Notes under the pieces: model-generated
What the model was told of the DNA's origin: nothing
The model's database searches: none
The model's input: the letters and a program-made list of their open reading frames with translations, nothing else
Part shown: positions 45,606 through 58,099 of the stretch, one piece after another
Layout: each line of letters starts with the position of its first letter
Numbering within the stretch: the stretch's first letter is position 1
Assembly: GCA_930367205.1 (NCBI GenBank)
Contig: OV884015.1
Location: 105,650,509 to 105,714,508, forward strand
From: Acanthosoma haemorrhoidale
Taxonomy: Eukaryota > Arthropoda > Insecta > Hemiptera > Acanthosomatidae
Length of the DNA stretch: 64,000 bases
Direction of reading: 5' to 3'
Program-made: the position numbers and the translations under genes

Positions 45606-46484
45606 GCACTAAGTACCAAGCACCACAGTTGATTATCTAAGTACGCAAGTGTGCCATGTGATTAAGCCGAGACAGACTTTAAGCACTAAGTAACAAGCAC
45701 TACAGTTGATTATCTAAGTACGCAAGTGCGCCCTGTGATTAAGCAGAGACAGACTTTAAGCACTAAGTACCAAGCCGATATTTCCGATTTTAGTTCTTCC
45801 CTTAATTGATCAAACTTCCCGCTCAACTCTTTTTGTTCTTTATTATTTTCTTTAAGTGCGTTATTTTGACTGTTTAATTTTTCGTTTATTTCTTTATTAT
45901 TTTCTTTTAATTTAATTATTTTCTGTTAAATTGACTGTTTAATTGGGCAAGGACCTGTTGCAACATCTTTGTCGTAGTGTTTTCACTCGGATTTACTTTG
46001 GGTTCGGGGTGTGGGTTCCCTGTTTTAGAGGCTGCGTTTGACCCAAAAGGTAGGCAGTATACCTGAATCTGACCTGGACATATTTGTTTTCGTGTGTGTA
46101 CAACAAATGTGAAATTATGAGAAAATATAAATTGTTAGTGGTTAGTACTAGTTATTATTCTAACATGCAATACCTCACAATTCCTTTGGTTTCTTTAGAA
46201 TTTTTTAAGTTAATCCCGGAGCGGCCCCCACTGAAACCTACCTTATTTTTTACCATTTATTTTTCTACTTTATTTGATCAATTTACCTTAACTAATTTGG
46301 CAGGTCCGTCATGAGATTTTTAAATCAAATTGTTTTATGTCTTTGACATAGGAATTTATCCCGATTGAATCCCTGAGATTAAGCCGAGACAGACTTTAAT
46401 CACTAAGTACCAAGCACTACAGTTGATTATCTAAGTACGCAAGTGTGCCCTGTGATTAAGCCGAGACAGACTTTAAGAACTAAG
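45606..46484. repeat. Split 77-bp minisatellite (unit E)
   Basis: Same arrangement and copy number. Confidence 0.85.
45776..46375 (-). mobile_element. LTR-element fragment with tRNA-Pro-type site (unit E)
   Basis: Full leader; one base differs just 5' of the primer site (CCCCCACTGAAACC). Confidence 0.55.
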
Positions 46485-46832
46485 TAATAATAATAATAAT
46501 CTGACGTATTTTTCAATAGAATGATTTCTTCTTTTAATTTTGAATTTACATTATAATTATATTATTAAAATATTAAATGATTAAAACAGTCCGCACATTT
46601 TGAGGACCCTACTTCCACACTTGGTCATTAGCACTGTAGCACTCTCTTAACCGCTATTTTCACGATTAATCCGGTGTTGATTATCACAGCGATGTGTCTG
46701 AAAGTCCATTTTGTTCTTACAACATTTTATCAAGGTTTATATCAACGCACATTTCCAGATTAGTGAAAATATATTTAAATAAATATTTATTTAAAGGAAT
46801 TTACAATCTGCTCTAATAGGGCGTATATATAT

Positions 46833-47111
46833 ATAATGGTTCTTAGGGACGACAGAAAAACAAGGTTGTGTTGCTCTGTAAAACAAAGAACCATTATAAA
46901 ACGACATTCAATGTTTATTCTCCTGTCGATTCGGTTTGTTTTATAATAACAAATAATTAAGTCAAATATTAAGTTTAGCTTGCTTTCACTGCTTGCCTAA
47001 CACTCACGTAACCTCCCTGCTGATAACGCTAGTATCATTCTCTTCAACGCCTGCATTATCTACGTTGGTGCGGCGTGCTAATTCAAATTAAAGAAATACA
47101 TTTTCTTTACA
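46833..47111 (-). repeat. 3' LTR of copy E3 with inverted extension
   Basis: Core 46894-47111 plus the 61-bp inverted extension 46833-46893. Confidence 0.85.
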
Positions 47112-47126
47112 TCTCCCCCCCCCCCC
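47112..47126 (-). promoter_or_regulatory. Polypurine tract of E3
   Basis: Twelve G then AGA on the element strand, abutting the 3' LTR. Confidence 0.85.
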
Positions 47127-47179
47127 AGAAGCGAAAATATTTACAAAGGAAGAAAACTTTTTTGCTGATACGACATCCT

Positions 47180-50100
47180 TTACTCGGGATTGTCCTGAAA
47201 ACTAGGGATAAGTTTTGAAACGTGGAATAGATTTGATTCGGTTTTTCTATGTCCTGTGTTGATCCTGTATATCGAGTTTGATATTTTCTCTATTATTTTA
47301 TATGGTCCAATTCTGAGTTCGTCAAGTTTCTTCCTGTTTAGTTTGTTTCCATTCTCTATGTATACCATATCGTTTTCGTTAAACTCGTGATCCTTTCGGT
47401 GCTTGTCGAATAGTTGTTTGTTGTATGTGTGTGATTTTATTGTATTGTGAAGCGCTTTTTCTTTATCCTTAATCCAATCTCTGTTTGCTATGTCTCGTTT
47501 CAATTCATTTGGAACTATTTTAAAGTCTGTACCATCAAGCAAGTAGCTGGGGGTGAAACCGGTAACGGAATGTTCTGTGTTGTTGTATTTATCTATGCAC
47601 ACTCGAGCTATTGTTGTCCATGCCGTTTTTTGTGTTCGTTCGTTTATTTTACACCTTATTTTGTTCACTATGGTTTGGTTTAGCCGTTCATTTAGACCAT
47701 TCGAAAATGGTGAGTTTACTGCTGTAAAAATTATAGGGATTTTTTTTTCCTTTAAAAAATTTTTAAATTCTTTGGAGTTTATACCTGGATATTGGTCACT
47801 AAGGATTGTACCGATTTTACTTGTTTCTATCACTTCATTTACTAGTTTTATAAAGTCCGTTGCATTTTGCGTTTTTGAAGTATGTATGAAAGCATACCTT
47901 GTGTAGTGGTCAACCAACAGGTGTAAGTATTTCTTCGTCGATCTCGAGCCTCCAAAGCCTCCTATCGTATCTATCGACATTATTTCGAAGGGCTTTGTTG
48001 CTGGACCTAAATGGGACATGAGGCCGAATTTTGTTTGTCCTCTAGATTTGTTTTTAATACATACCTCACAATTGCTGCAGATATTTTTGATATTTTTTGT
48101 TAGGTTTTTTGCTGTATACAAGGGGCCTATTTTGTTTTGCATTTGTTTTATGCCAATGTGACACATGTCTTTATGTACATTTTGTATGAATTTTATACTA
48201 AATTCCTCAGATAGTAAAATTTTTTCTTTATCTTTTATTTTCTTGTAGTAGACGTCGTTTTTTTTTGTTAAACCTGTTTTATTTAGTAGTTCTTGATTTT
48301 CTGACTGGTCTTGAATGATATCTGATAATTTTATTAGATTAACAATTTTTAATTGTTCTTTTTTGTTATCTTCTGGTGCCAGTACTGGGTTCCTGCTCAA
48401 ACAGTCTGCTTCTAGATTGTATTTACCTGGAGCATATTTTATATTAAAATCATATTGCGACAAATAATAAGTTAGGTCTCCTAGCTCTTCGTCTGGTCTG
48501 GCTTTTATATTCATATTTTCCAATGGTTTATGGTCTGAGTATACCGTGAATGACTTCCCAATCAACCAATATTGCCAGTATCTAATGGCTTCTTTAATAG
48601 CTAAGCATTCCAGATATATCGCTTTTTTTTTCTTTTGTGCTTCGTTTAGTTTTTTTGAGAAGTATGCTACTGGTTTTTGTTTTCCGTTTTCTTGTATTTG
48701 TTTTAATACTGCACCTAATCCTTCTATTGATGCATCGGTGTATATTACTATTGGTAGATTTTTGTCGTAGATTTCTAGTATAGGTTGTGAGCATAGTAGT
48801 TTTTTTATTTTTTCGAACGATTCTTGACATTTTATTGACCATGAAAATTGTACATTTTTCCTGAGTAAATTGTGTAAAGGATCTAAAATTATTGCACAGT
48901 TTGGAATATATTCGTGATAGAAATTTATCTTTCCGAGGAATTGTCGTACGTTTTTTTGAGTCTTAGGTATTGGAAAATTTTTTACTGATATTAAATTATC
49001 TTTTATTGGTCTGATCGTATTATTTTCTATTATGTGGCCCAGGTACTGTGCAGACTCTGCTGCAAATTTGCATTTTGTAAATTTTAGCCTGAATCCTTCT
49101 TTTTTTATTGCGTCTAATAGTAATTCTATATGTTTCACATGTTCCTCAAATGATTTCGAAAATATTAGTAAATCGTCTATAAAATTTACTACAAATTGAG
49201 TTAATTTATTTTTTCTTAATATATTGCTCAAGATTCTTTGAAAGATTGCTGGGGCTGTTTTCAGCCCAAAAGGTAAACATGTCCACTGATAATGACCTTC
49301 TTGTGTAACAAAACCTGTTTTGTGTCTGTCTTCAATACGCAAAGGGATAGACCAGAATGCAGAGTTTATGTCTAATGTAGTAAAAAATTTACAGTTTCTT
49401 GTTTTTATCATTAAGTCGTCTATCAATGGAAATGGTTGTGCTTGAGGTATTACTATTTTATTTATGTCCCTGAAGTCTATGCATAGTCTGCTTCTTTTAT
49501 TTTCACCTTTTTTAAACGCTAGTGTTACAGGTGCTGCGAAAGGGCTGTATGATTCTTCAATGAGTTTTTTATCTAATAGTTTTGTTACTTGTTCCCCTAT
49601 TTCTGTTCTGTCTTCTAGGCTGCATTTGTAAGGCCTCTTGCTACAATATTTATCTACCAATAGATCTATATGTGCTTCATATTTATTTACTGTACCTACG
49701 TCATATTTATCTTTTGCAAACACTGATTTGTAAGTATCTATTGTTTTGTTTATTTCATATTTTTGATTATCTGATAATTGATCCATATTTGCTATAAAAT
49801 TCTCTTCTTTTATGTGCTCGTTAAAATTTACTAAATTTTTTTCTTCATTAGCATTTTCCTCGTTTTGTTGAAAAATCTTGAGGTTTTCATCCTGGATTAA
49901 TTTAAATTCTTTTATTGTGTCTAATCCAATTAGGAAATCGTATTTAAAATATTCGTTATCTATTATGTGGACATCCATATTTTTTTCTATGTTGAATATT
50001 TTTAATTTTAGAGTCGTCAAACCGTTTGTTTTTTGGACACCATTAATTGTTATCAAACTTGCATTATTACCTTTATTATTATTTTCTTTTTTATTTTTTA

Positions 50101-50209
50101 TGTTTAGGAATTTCGAGTTTATTAAAGATACATTTGATCCTGAATCGTAAATTCCCCAAAGGTTTATTTTGTTTTCTATAGTTAGTTTGACTTTTATTAA
50201 TGGCGTCAT
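47180..50209 (-). CDS. pol: Pol polyprotein of Ty3/gypsy element E3
   Basis: Open 1009-residue Pol with one private change, residue 144 His to Gln, between protease and RT; residue 663 is Lys as in E2. Catalytic motifs are intact, but upstream gag is frameshifted, which would also disturb any reinitiation at the TAATG junction. Confidence 0.95.
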   Translation of the reverse strand: MTPLIKVKLTIENKINLWGIYDSGSNVSLINSKFLNIKNKKENNNKGNNASLITINGVQKTNGLTTLKLKIFNIEKNMDVHIIDNEYFKYDFLIGLDTIKEFKLIQDENLKIFQQNEENANEEKNLVNFNEHIKEENFIANMDQLSDNQKYEINKTIDTYKSVFAKDKYDVGTVNKYEAHIDLLVDKYCSKRPYKCSLEDRTEIGEQVTKLLDKKLIEESYSPFAAPVTLAFKKGENKRSRLCIDFRDINKIVIPQAQPFPLIDDLMIKTRNCKFFTTLDINSAFWSIPLRIEDRHKTGFVTQEGHYQWTCLPFGLKTAPAIFQRILSNILRKNKLTQFVVNFIDDLLIFSKSFEEHVKHIELLLDAIKKEGFRLKFTKCKFAAESAQYLGHIIENNTIRPIKDNLISVKNFPIPKTQKNVRQFLGKINFYHEYIPNCAIILDPLHNLLRKNVQFSWSIKCQESFEKIKKLLCSQPILEIYDKNLPIVIYTDASIEGLGAVLKQIQENGKQKPVAYFSKKLNEAQKKKKAIYLECLAIKEAIRYWQYWLIGKSFTVYSDHKPLENMNIKARPDEELGDLTYYLSQYDFNIKYAPGKYNLEADCLSRNPVLAPEDNKKEQLKIVNLIKLSDIIQDQSENQELLNKTGLTKKNDVYYKKIKDKEKILLSEEFSIKFIQNVHKDMCHIGIKQMQNKIGPLYTAKNLTKNIKNICSNCEVCIKNKSRGQTKFGLMSHLGPATKPFEIMSIDTIGGFGGSRSTKKYLHLLVDHYTRYAFIHTSKTQNATDFIKLVNEVIETSKIGTILSDQYPGINSKEFKNFLKEKKIPIIFTAVNSPFSNGLNERLNQTIVNKIRCKINERTQKTAWTTIARVCIDKYNNTEHSVTGFTPSYLLDGTDFKIVPNELKRDIANRDWIKDKEKALHNTIKSHTYNKQLFDKHRKDHEFNENDMVYIENGNKLNRKKLDELRIGPYKIIEKISNSIYRINTGHRKTESNLFHVSKLIPSFQDNPE

Positions 50210-51301
50210 TACTCGTTTTTTTGATCTGATTCGTTCAATTCGGATTCTATTACTGAATTGTCTACGTGTCTAATATTTTTTGTACCTTTATCATTTTTTT
50301 TATTGAACCAGCAAGCGGTTTCTGCGTGGAATCTTTTCCCCTTATTTAATTTTTCGCATGTTGTGCATGGTGTTTTATTTTTATCTTCCGCGTTTGTACC
50401 GGTTTTTTTATTAAAAGATTTTTTTCTCACCATGTGTTCATATTTGTTCAACTCGTTGAATAAATCTGAAGTTTCTCTTATCATTTCTCTATCAATTCTG
50501 TTTAAAATGAATTCTGGAAGTCCTGCTGCAATGAGATCGATGAGAGTTCCCTTATCTATTGTTTGTCGCATATCTATTAAAAGTTTTTCTTTTCTTAGTG
50601 CATAATCTATTAAAGGTCCTTCTCTGTATTTGAAATGTAGTGCATAGGTAACTGGGTTCCAGCCTTTTGCAGCGAATGTTTCAGAAAAGTTCTTTTTCCA
50701 TTCATCCCATGTCCCATGCACTGTTAATTTTGTAAACATTGAGCTGAACCAATCTTTGCAGGACCCTTCCATGAAGAATCGGAGTACTTCAACTTTTTGG
50801 GAGTCTTCATTTATATTAAATCGATTCCTTTACTAACTCACATCGATTGCATTCTTGTTCAAAAATTTCCATCCATCGGCTTGGGTTTGGATTTTGACTT
50901 GTGAATCTGTCGATAATGAATTTCTCTGTTATGTGTTTTAAATTGTTAGCTCGTGGATTTTCAATTAATGTTTTAAGTAGTGTATTTAAAGTACTTACGT
51001 CTGCATGTCCAGCAGTTATATTTTCTGTTTTGATATTTTCTTCTTCATCTACATAAGTTTCTTTGATTTCCTTTGTCAATTTTATCCAGATATTACGCTC
51101 GTGGTGCCTTTTTTTCAACGAATTTTTTACCTTCTTAAAAGCGTTGGTGGCGATTAATTGTTCATGGAGGTTTGCATTTTGCAATTCTTCTGGGATTTTG
51201 AAAATTCTATCATCCTCGGTAGTTATCGAGGTTATGCCAATTACATTACTTTTTCCGTCTGTTGTTGGGATTACTTTGAAACAGAATTGTAGCTTTTCCA
51301 T
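50209..51301 (-). pseudogene. gag: Frameshifted gag of element E3
   Basis: Gag is interrupted by 22 extra bases near 50826-50847: a 15-bp filler (GTGAGTTAGTAAAGG on the element strand) between two copies of AATCGAT. The first frame (50816-51301) ends after 161 residues, soon after the insertion. Downstream the original frame stays open to the TAATG junction and could restart only at an internal Met (187 residues, 50209-50772). The capsid region is split from the zinc-knuckle end, so the product is expected to be non-functional. Confidence 0.9.
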
Positions 51302-51398
51302 TTTATAATTTTCTTATAACCCTTGTAATTTAAACGGGAATGTCGTTTTATAATTACAGAGCAACACAACCTTGTTTTTCTGTCGTCCCTAAGAACCA

Positions 51399-51616
51399 TT
51401 ATAAAACGACATTCAATGTTTATTCTCCTGTCGATTCGGTTTGTTTTATAATAACAAATAATTAAGTCAAATATTAAGTTTAGCTTGCTTTCACTGCTTG
51501 CCTAACACTCACGTAACCTCCCTGCTGATAACGCTAGTATCATTCTCTTCAACGCCTGCATTATCTACGTTGGTGCGGCGTGCTAATTCAAATTAAAGAA
51601 ATACATTTTCTTTACA
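51399..51616 (-). repeat. 5' LTR of copy E3
   Basis: 218-bp LTR; I see no difference from the 3' LTR core of the same copy. Confidence 0.88.
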
Positions 51617-51622
51617 TATATA

Positions 51623-51868
51623 CATAGCCTGGGATTCCCCAGATTCATCAGGGAAATGTCCTTATTCGTTAAAAAGAATTCATGGATCAGGGATACAACC
51701 CCTTACTAACACTGCTCTTGCATCTTCGTCACTGGTGTGCAGTAACAGTGGAGACAATGAGAGACTACCTGTAGAAGAAGCCTGGGTAAGAACTCCAAAG
51801 GATGTTTTAGCATCAAAAGGTTTATTTACTAACGTTATTTTTAGTGGGGTCCTCCATTGTTTAAACCA
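51623..51868 (+). other. Candidate plus-strand exons (unit F)
   Basis: Second exon in the WGPPLFKP form; element directly upstream. Confidence 0.4.
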
Positions 51869-54015
51869 GTAAGTCTAAATAGGGTTTAGTTTGGATTTGT
51901 ACATGAGAATTTCGTTTTCAAATTTGGGATGTGATTTTTTGACTGAGAGACATGTTCCATGTTGGTCCGTTCTGAAGTTGGAATATTAGGTTTAGAACTG
52001 AATGTGTTGTGGGATGACCAAAAATAAAAAAACCCTGCGAATAATAAATTGTTCCCATCATTCAATAACATAAATTAAATTAAACATAAAACCAGCAATG
52101 TACAGTAACTCTTTTTAGTTAGCAAGAGTTAAAATAAGGTTTGACAATCCTTAAAATGCAAAGTAAATCCAGCTAAGGAGCTTAAGAGGAGGAGGAGAGT
52201 GGAGAAGGTGAAGTTCAATATTGCTACAGCTGAAATACAATCCGGTGTTGTATATTAGAAGTTCCTTCCTCTGTAAATAAATTTCTTCCGTGTTGTTGAA
52301 TATTGTCAACTAATAATATAATATTAATAAAACCTTATACTATCATTGAATATTGTTTTGTTTGTTATTGTGAATATATCTCTTAGATTTGGATTTATTA
52401 GTGTGTTTCAACATCCATCTTCTGTTGAAAATAGGCTCTTAGAGTAAAGCGTGAGTAAAAATATTTTCTTAAAAATTAAAACTATTCTAAAACGTAAACT
52501 TTCCGTTTGGAAGATCTTTGTTGATGATGAAAAGAGAGATATGGCCCGAGGACGATACAAACAACACACGGTGCACTTCACAAATGGACTGAGCTTTACA
52601 TTTGTAACAATTTGTATTCACAAATATGATATGATGATACCAATCATATAGCTGAGTGGTTAGCTTCACTGTTTGCAAGTTCACAAGTCTTTTGGGGCTT
52701 GTACACTTGTTAATTAAGTATTAAGCCCGCTATCTCATTATTTAGTAGGGGTATGATGTTATAAGGAAAATGCAGCGGAAGCTAGTTTTTTTGTTAAATT
52801 AGGAATGACAAAACGAATAAAATATGGATAAATAATCTTATATTTAGCATTAAAATAAAACAGTAATCACTATACTTTATATACATTACATATAACATGA
52901 ATAATAATAAATCATATAATTTTATAAAATATTTCTTACATTATTAATTTTTACATAGCAGTTTATGAAATTTCTATGATTAAATTGCATGAATTGTTCC
53001 CTTTTAATTTTTTATTAAATTATGACATTATATAATTCGGGAAGTAGGACAAGTAATACACAAATACAATAATAATCGTCATCATGGCAATAAAAGCCTT
53101 AGCATATACATCGGTCTGACAATACGGTTATAAGACAACGTACTAATAAATCCCAGACATACTTGAAGGTTAATAAAAAAAATTATTTGATAATAATTCA
53201 ATTAGTATATGATAATGATTTGGGGTACAAAAAATAATTGGAATACAAATATTTTAGGCTCATGACGTCATGATATATCTTGATTGTTAAAGTTTGTGAA
53301 GTCTGTTGTTGTCTGCATGAAGATAACTGAATGAAGTCTGCTGATAGGCTGCTAAGTAGTACGAGCCTTCGACATCTGCAATAGTGATACAAATTAGTTA
53401 TAAATGCAAAATAAGAATAAAATAAATAGAAAATCTTCTTATGACTAACGATTTCATATCATCCTCATAATTTAAAAATGGTTTATACCAAAAATAGAGA
53501 AAAATTCGTCCATATCTTTTGAAATCGTTGTACATTATTTCATTTACTAAAATAAATCGAAAAAATTTTACCTTTAAATTTGATGATATGATTGTAGTTG
53601 TGATCACCAGTGATCCAGGTGGGATGACTCCGTGCTCTTTGGATGGTGGAGTTTCATGTATACATCATGTCCACATAATGCCAATAATGAATTTTTTCAG
53701 GCTCCTTACTAGATAGTTAGGGTCACTAGGCAGATGAGGTATTCATTTTTTTTCTGAAATAAATTTGGTTATACATACAAAGTCATATTACAATAAATAT
53801 AAAAAAATCTTCTAATATGAAAAGAGTTTAATATCATCCTTATAAATAAAAAAAGCTAATTCAAAATATAAATAAAAGTTGGTAACATAATTTTGCGTAA
53901 AAAAATCATGCATATGTACGTATGTAAAACAGTTATATAAGTTGAGGGAATCAACTGATATCGGTTTCAAATTATCACTTCTATCTACAGACTCTAATTA
54001 CAACTTTAAAAACTT

Positions 54016-55107
54016 TCAGTATCTCTTATCAATGTAACCTTTCTCAAATACTATACTGTACTTAACTATAAATCTTTCTATTTTCATATCATCTAATTTT
54101 ATTTTGAACCCGTCTTCTTCGATATGTTCATTAAAATTCACTTTAACTTCTTCATTTTTTTCTTTCTTCTTCTCTGTATTTCTTGTTTCATCTTCTTTCT
54201 TCTGTATTATTTGTAGATTCTCATTATGGATTAATCTAAACATTTTTATAATATCTAATCCTTTAAGAAAATCTTCAAAATAATCTCTCTTGACAATGAA
54301 CACATCAACATATTTTCTATGTCAAAAATGTTTAATTTTTGAGTTACTAAACTTTTTTTTCACACCATTGACTGTTTTTAAAAGTATCTTATTTACTTCT
54401 TCTGTCTTTTTCTTTATATTAGTTAATTTTGAATTTATTATAGAGCATTGGGATCCTGGATCGGATGTCCCATTTACCTGTTACTTCTCTTTTTATGATA
54501 TTTTTACTTTAATCAATGGTGTGGTTATTCGTTTTTATGTTCAGTAATTAGATCTACTTCTAATACTAAGTTGCTTCCTATTATTCTAGTTTCATTTTTT
54601 ATCTATTTTAAACCGGCATGAAGCATCTTCATGATCCCTGATACAATTGCTTAATTGTTCACAGTTATTCCATGGATTTTTCTCTTGAAATTTGTTTTTA
54701 CTGTACAGGTTTTCCATTTTCCTTTGTTATGAATTTTTTTTGTTCACTAGGCCCTCACATTTTCTAATTTTATAAAATATTCTAGATGAATTATCACGTT
54801 ATTCTTGATCTATCTTTTTTCTGATAAAGTAGGTAAACCTGCTATAAGCTATTATAAAGATATAAGCATCACTAAAGACTGTTTAGCATTTGAGTTTTTG
54901 CATGTAAGCTTCTCAATAATAAACTTTTCTGCTATATGTTTTAAATTTAGTTGATTCTCTTTCTTCTGTGTGGATTCAATGTTATTTTTTCTCATGATTG
55001 TTCCGCATTTAAATCATCAAAATACATTGTTTTCATTTTCTCTGTTAATGTAATCCACACTGTCTTCTCTTCACCTCTCTTACTAAAACTATTTTTCAGT
55101 CTTTTAT
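54016..55107 (-). pseudogene. Gag-protease relic (unit F)
   Basis: Same relic with a single copy of the 180-bp segment, the state closest to an unduplicated gag. Confidence 0.85.
54673..54842. repeat. 180-bp segment, single copy (unit F)
   Basis: Only the terminal 170-bp form is present, with no tandem duplication. Confidence 0.9.
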
Positions 55108-55115
55108 AAATATAA

Positions 55116-55524
55116 TTATTCTATAAAGTTGGTAACAGAATTGTGCGAACAATAATCATGCATATATCTTTATCTATCATTTATATTATTTACTTATATT
55201 ATAAGAATAAAATCTTCTCATACGAAGGCAGTTTAATATCAAACTTATGAATAAAAAAAAGTTTGCTAAAAAAATAAATAAAAGCTGAAAAAATATTTTG
55301 CGTACAAAAATCATGCATATATATTTTGCTATCAATTATATTATTTACTTATATTATAAAAAAACAAATATTCTCATATGAACACAGTCCATTATAATCT
55401 TTATAAATAAATAAATCGTTATTCATCTTAAGGTAAAAAATTCATATTGTGCTTAAAAATAAAAAAAGTTTATTCAAATAAAAAATAAAATTAATTAATT
55501 ATCATCCTTAATAATCAAATAAGA
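55116..55524. repeat. Degenerate AT-rich repeats with deletion (unit F)
   Basis: Same deletion junction as unit E. Confidence 0.75.
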
Positions 55525-55905
55525 TTATTCAATAATTTATACCCAACAGATTTCCAGATATTGACACCACGACTCTAACTGTTTTTTAGGAGTGAACTAT
55601 TCCAGAGACGAAGATACTTGCTATCTTAACTACAGGCCACTACGATACACCATACAGACCACAGATGTTGGTAGGCTAGGGGAAGTAGAAGGGTTAAGTC
55701 TTTGAAATATTGACCGAACCTTTTTGACCTAATGACAACTATCAATATGTTAAAATAAATTACCGTAAGACCATAAAATTATATCTTTCAGAGACCGTAA
55801 GCTTAACCATAGCAATGAAGACTATATCCAATTTTTATGAGATTATACAAAATTTTATTTCACCAGGACCATATTTAATTGAACGCAGCAGAATTAATCT
55901 CTAGC

Positions 55906-56400
55906 CTAATCAATCGTAACAATGTTAACCTTAAGTAGTCCTGGATTCTTCTCATAAAACTCCACACCCCTATCAGAAAGCCATGCTGAAATTGCTGGCT
56001 TAAGTTTAGGCTGTCCATCAAGGGAGTGCAACCCTCTACCCGTTATAACAGAAACAAAAGTGGTCTTACGACCGGAATCTCGAAGCCTGGAAGTGACTTC
56101 ATCTATGAAGAGGTCAAGTACGTCCAGAGCTTCGGACACGAATAGGAAATGCAAATCTAAACGTGTCCATGTATCATTCACATGATACCTAATAATCGAC
56201 CTAGCAGACAAAGGCCTAATCCTTCTACCTCCCTCGGTACTCCACCTGGTCTTTGTGTAAGGCGGTTGATCTAAAGGTGTGAGGAAGCAAATAGCTTCGT
56301 CTACGGAATCGTTCACTCCGGCTAAAACAAAAGTTAGTGTTTGTTCGTCCATGTCTGGGAATCTGTCGGATAAATAAGTTAACGAAGTAGACTTACTCAT
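55906..56400 (-). CDS. CUE-Smr domain protein (unit F)
   Basis: Identical protein, in the shortest unit; downstream AT block shortened as in E. Confidence 0.85.
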   Translation of the reverse strand: MSKSTSLTYLSDRFPDMDEQTLTFVLAGVNDSVDEAICFLTPLDQPPYTKTRWSTEGGRRIRPLSARSIIRYHVNDTWTRLDLHFLFVSEALDVLDLFIDEVTSRLRDSGRKTTFVSVITGRGLHSLDGQPKLKPAISAWLSDRGVEFYEKNPGLLKVNIVTID

Positions 56401-56445
56401 TACGGCGATGATGATCGGGACACTGTATCCAATATGTGCACACTT

Positions 56446-56729
56446 TAAAAGTCAGAGCTGGACTGACTGAAATCATAGGAAAGTTTGCAAGTGACGGTGG
56501 AGTGGGGGACCCAGGTACCGAAATTCTTTATATTGGCAAACCCTCACCCAGGTAAAAACATCTTTTGACCTGGTGTAAATGTCTAAAAAAGACGATTTCT
56601 CTTTACTTCTATTTTTTTTTATACATGGAAAGAAACTACTATTTTTTTAATTTGAATTCAAAACCGAGGTTAATACTTCTGTTTTACAGAAGACCTAAAG
56701 GAGAATTATTTCGGGCACGAATAATATAA
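56446..56729 (+). other. Candidate 3' exons (unit F)
   Basis: Same two pieces with donor GTAAAA. Confidence 0.4.
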
Positions 56730-57217
56730 GTGATCAATTGTAGTCTCATAATTAATATGTGAGCGGGGAAATATACCAAATATTGCAGGTTCCAGAAAAA
56801 ATTCTAGGTTTTTTTATTGTTCCTTGGTGGCTAGAATGCACAGAAACCTTCGACACATTTTCAAGTCTACCTATTCTTTCAAAAAAACGTCATATTGTAA
56901 AAATAGTAAACAAATACAACGAATAATAAAACAAAAGGCCGTAGTTAGGAAAACGCACGTGGGAGAGCACTTACCATGAACAAATCAATTATGATACGGA
57001 ATTTTTTCTACAGTATCGATAATATGTGACGACTGAAGGCGACAATTGTGTAAACAAATAATGTAAATACAGCTGAAGAAAAGTCCGACCTCCCCACCAA
57101 CCCCGCTTCTGAGTTAACAGTGATTTTCTTGAAACTTGAGAGAAGTTAGAATTTTAGTTTTGCCAAAGATTGAGGCAGACTAGAAGGTGTGTGTCATGAT
57201 CTGCCAAGACTTTCAAA

Positions 57218-58099
57218 GCACTAAGTACCAAGCACCACAGTTGATTATCTAAGTACGCAAGTGTGCCATGTGATTAAGCCGAGACAGACTTTAAGCACTA
57301 AGTAACAAGCACTACAGTTGATTATCTAAGTACGCAAGTGCGCCCTGTGATTAAGCAGAGACAGACTTTAAGCACTAAGTACCAAGCCGATATTTCCGAT
57401 TTTAGTTCTTCCCTTAATTGATCAAACTTCCCGCTCAACTCTTTTTGTTGTTCTTTATTATTTTCTTTAAGTGCGTTATTTAGACTGTTTCATTTTTCGT
57501 TTATTTCTTTATTATTTTCTTTTAATTTAATTATTTTCTGTTAAATTGACTGTTTAATTGGGCAAGGACCTGTTGCAACATCTTTGTCGTAGTGTTTTCA
57601 CTCGGATTTACTTTGGGTTCGGGGTGTGGGTTCCTTGTTTTAGAGGCTGCGTTTGACCCAAAAGGTAGGCAGTATACCTGAATCTGACCTGGACATATTT
57701 GTTTTCGTGTGTGTACAACAAATGTGAAATTATGAGAAAATATAAATTGTTAGTGGTTAGTACTAGTTATTATTCTAACATGCAATACCTCACAATTCCT
57801 TTGGTTTCTTTAGAATTTTTTAAGTTAATCCCGGAGCGGCCCCCATTGAAACCTACCTTATTTTTTACCATTTATTTTTCTACTTTATTTGATCAATTTA
57901 CCTTAACTAATTTGGCAGGTCCGTCATGAGATTTTTAAATCAAATTGTTTTATGTCTTTGACATAGGAATTTATCCCGATTGAATCCCTGAGATTAAGCC
58001 GAGACAGACTTTAATCACTAAGTACCAAGCACTACAGTTGATTATCTAAGTACGCAAGTGTGCCCTGTGATTAAGCCGAGACAGACTTTAAGAACTAAG
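57218..58099. repeat. Split 77-bp minisatellite (unit F)
   Basis: Same arrangement; the inserted fragment is 3 bp longer. Confidence 0.85.
57388..57990 (-). mobile_element. LTR-element fragment with tRNA-Pro-type site (unit F)
   Basis: Has an extra TTG triplet in the coiled-coil region (TTTTTGTTGTTC), an in-frame one-codon gain. Confidence 0.55.

Larger units (their letters stand above)
39471..46832. repeat. Tandem unit E
   Basis: Fifth unit, 7.36 kb, flanked by elements on both sides. It combines four 180-bp relic repeats with a deletion of about 285 bp in the AT-rich block, a deletion it shares with F and G only. Confidence 0.95.
46833..51616 (-). mobile_element. Ty3/gypsy LTR retrotransposon, copy E3, gag broken
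   Basis: Same site and 3' end as E1 and E2. I see no difference between its two LTR cores. Pol is open, but gag carries a 22-bp insertion near 50826-50847 that shifts the frame, so this copy cannot make full-length Gag. Confidence 0.95.
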
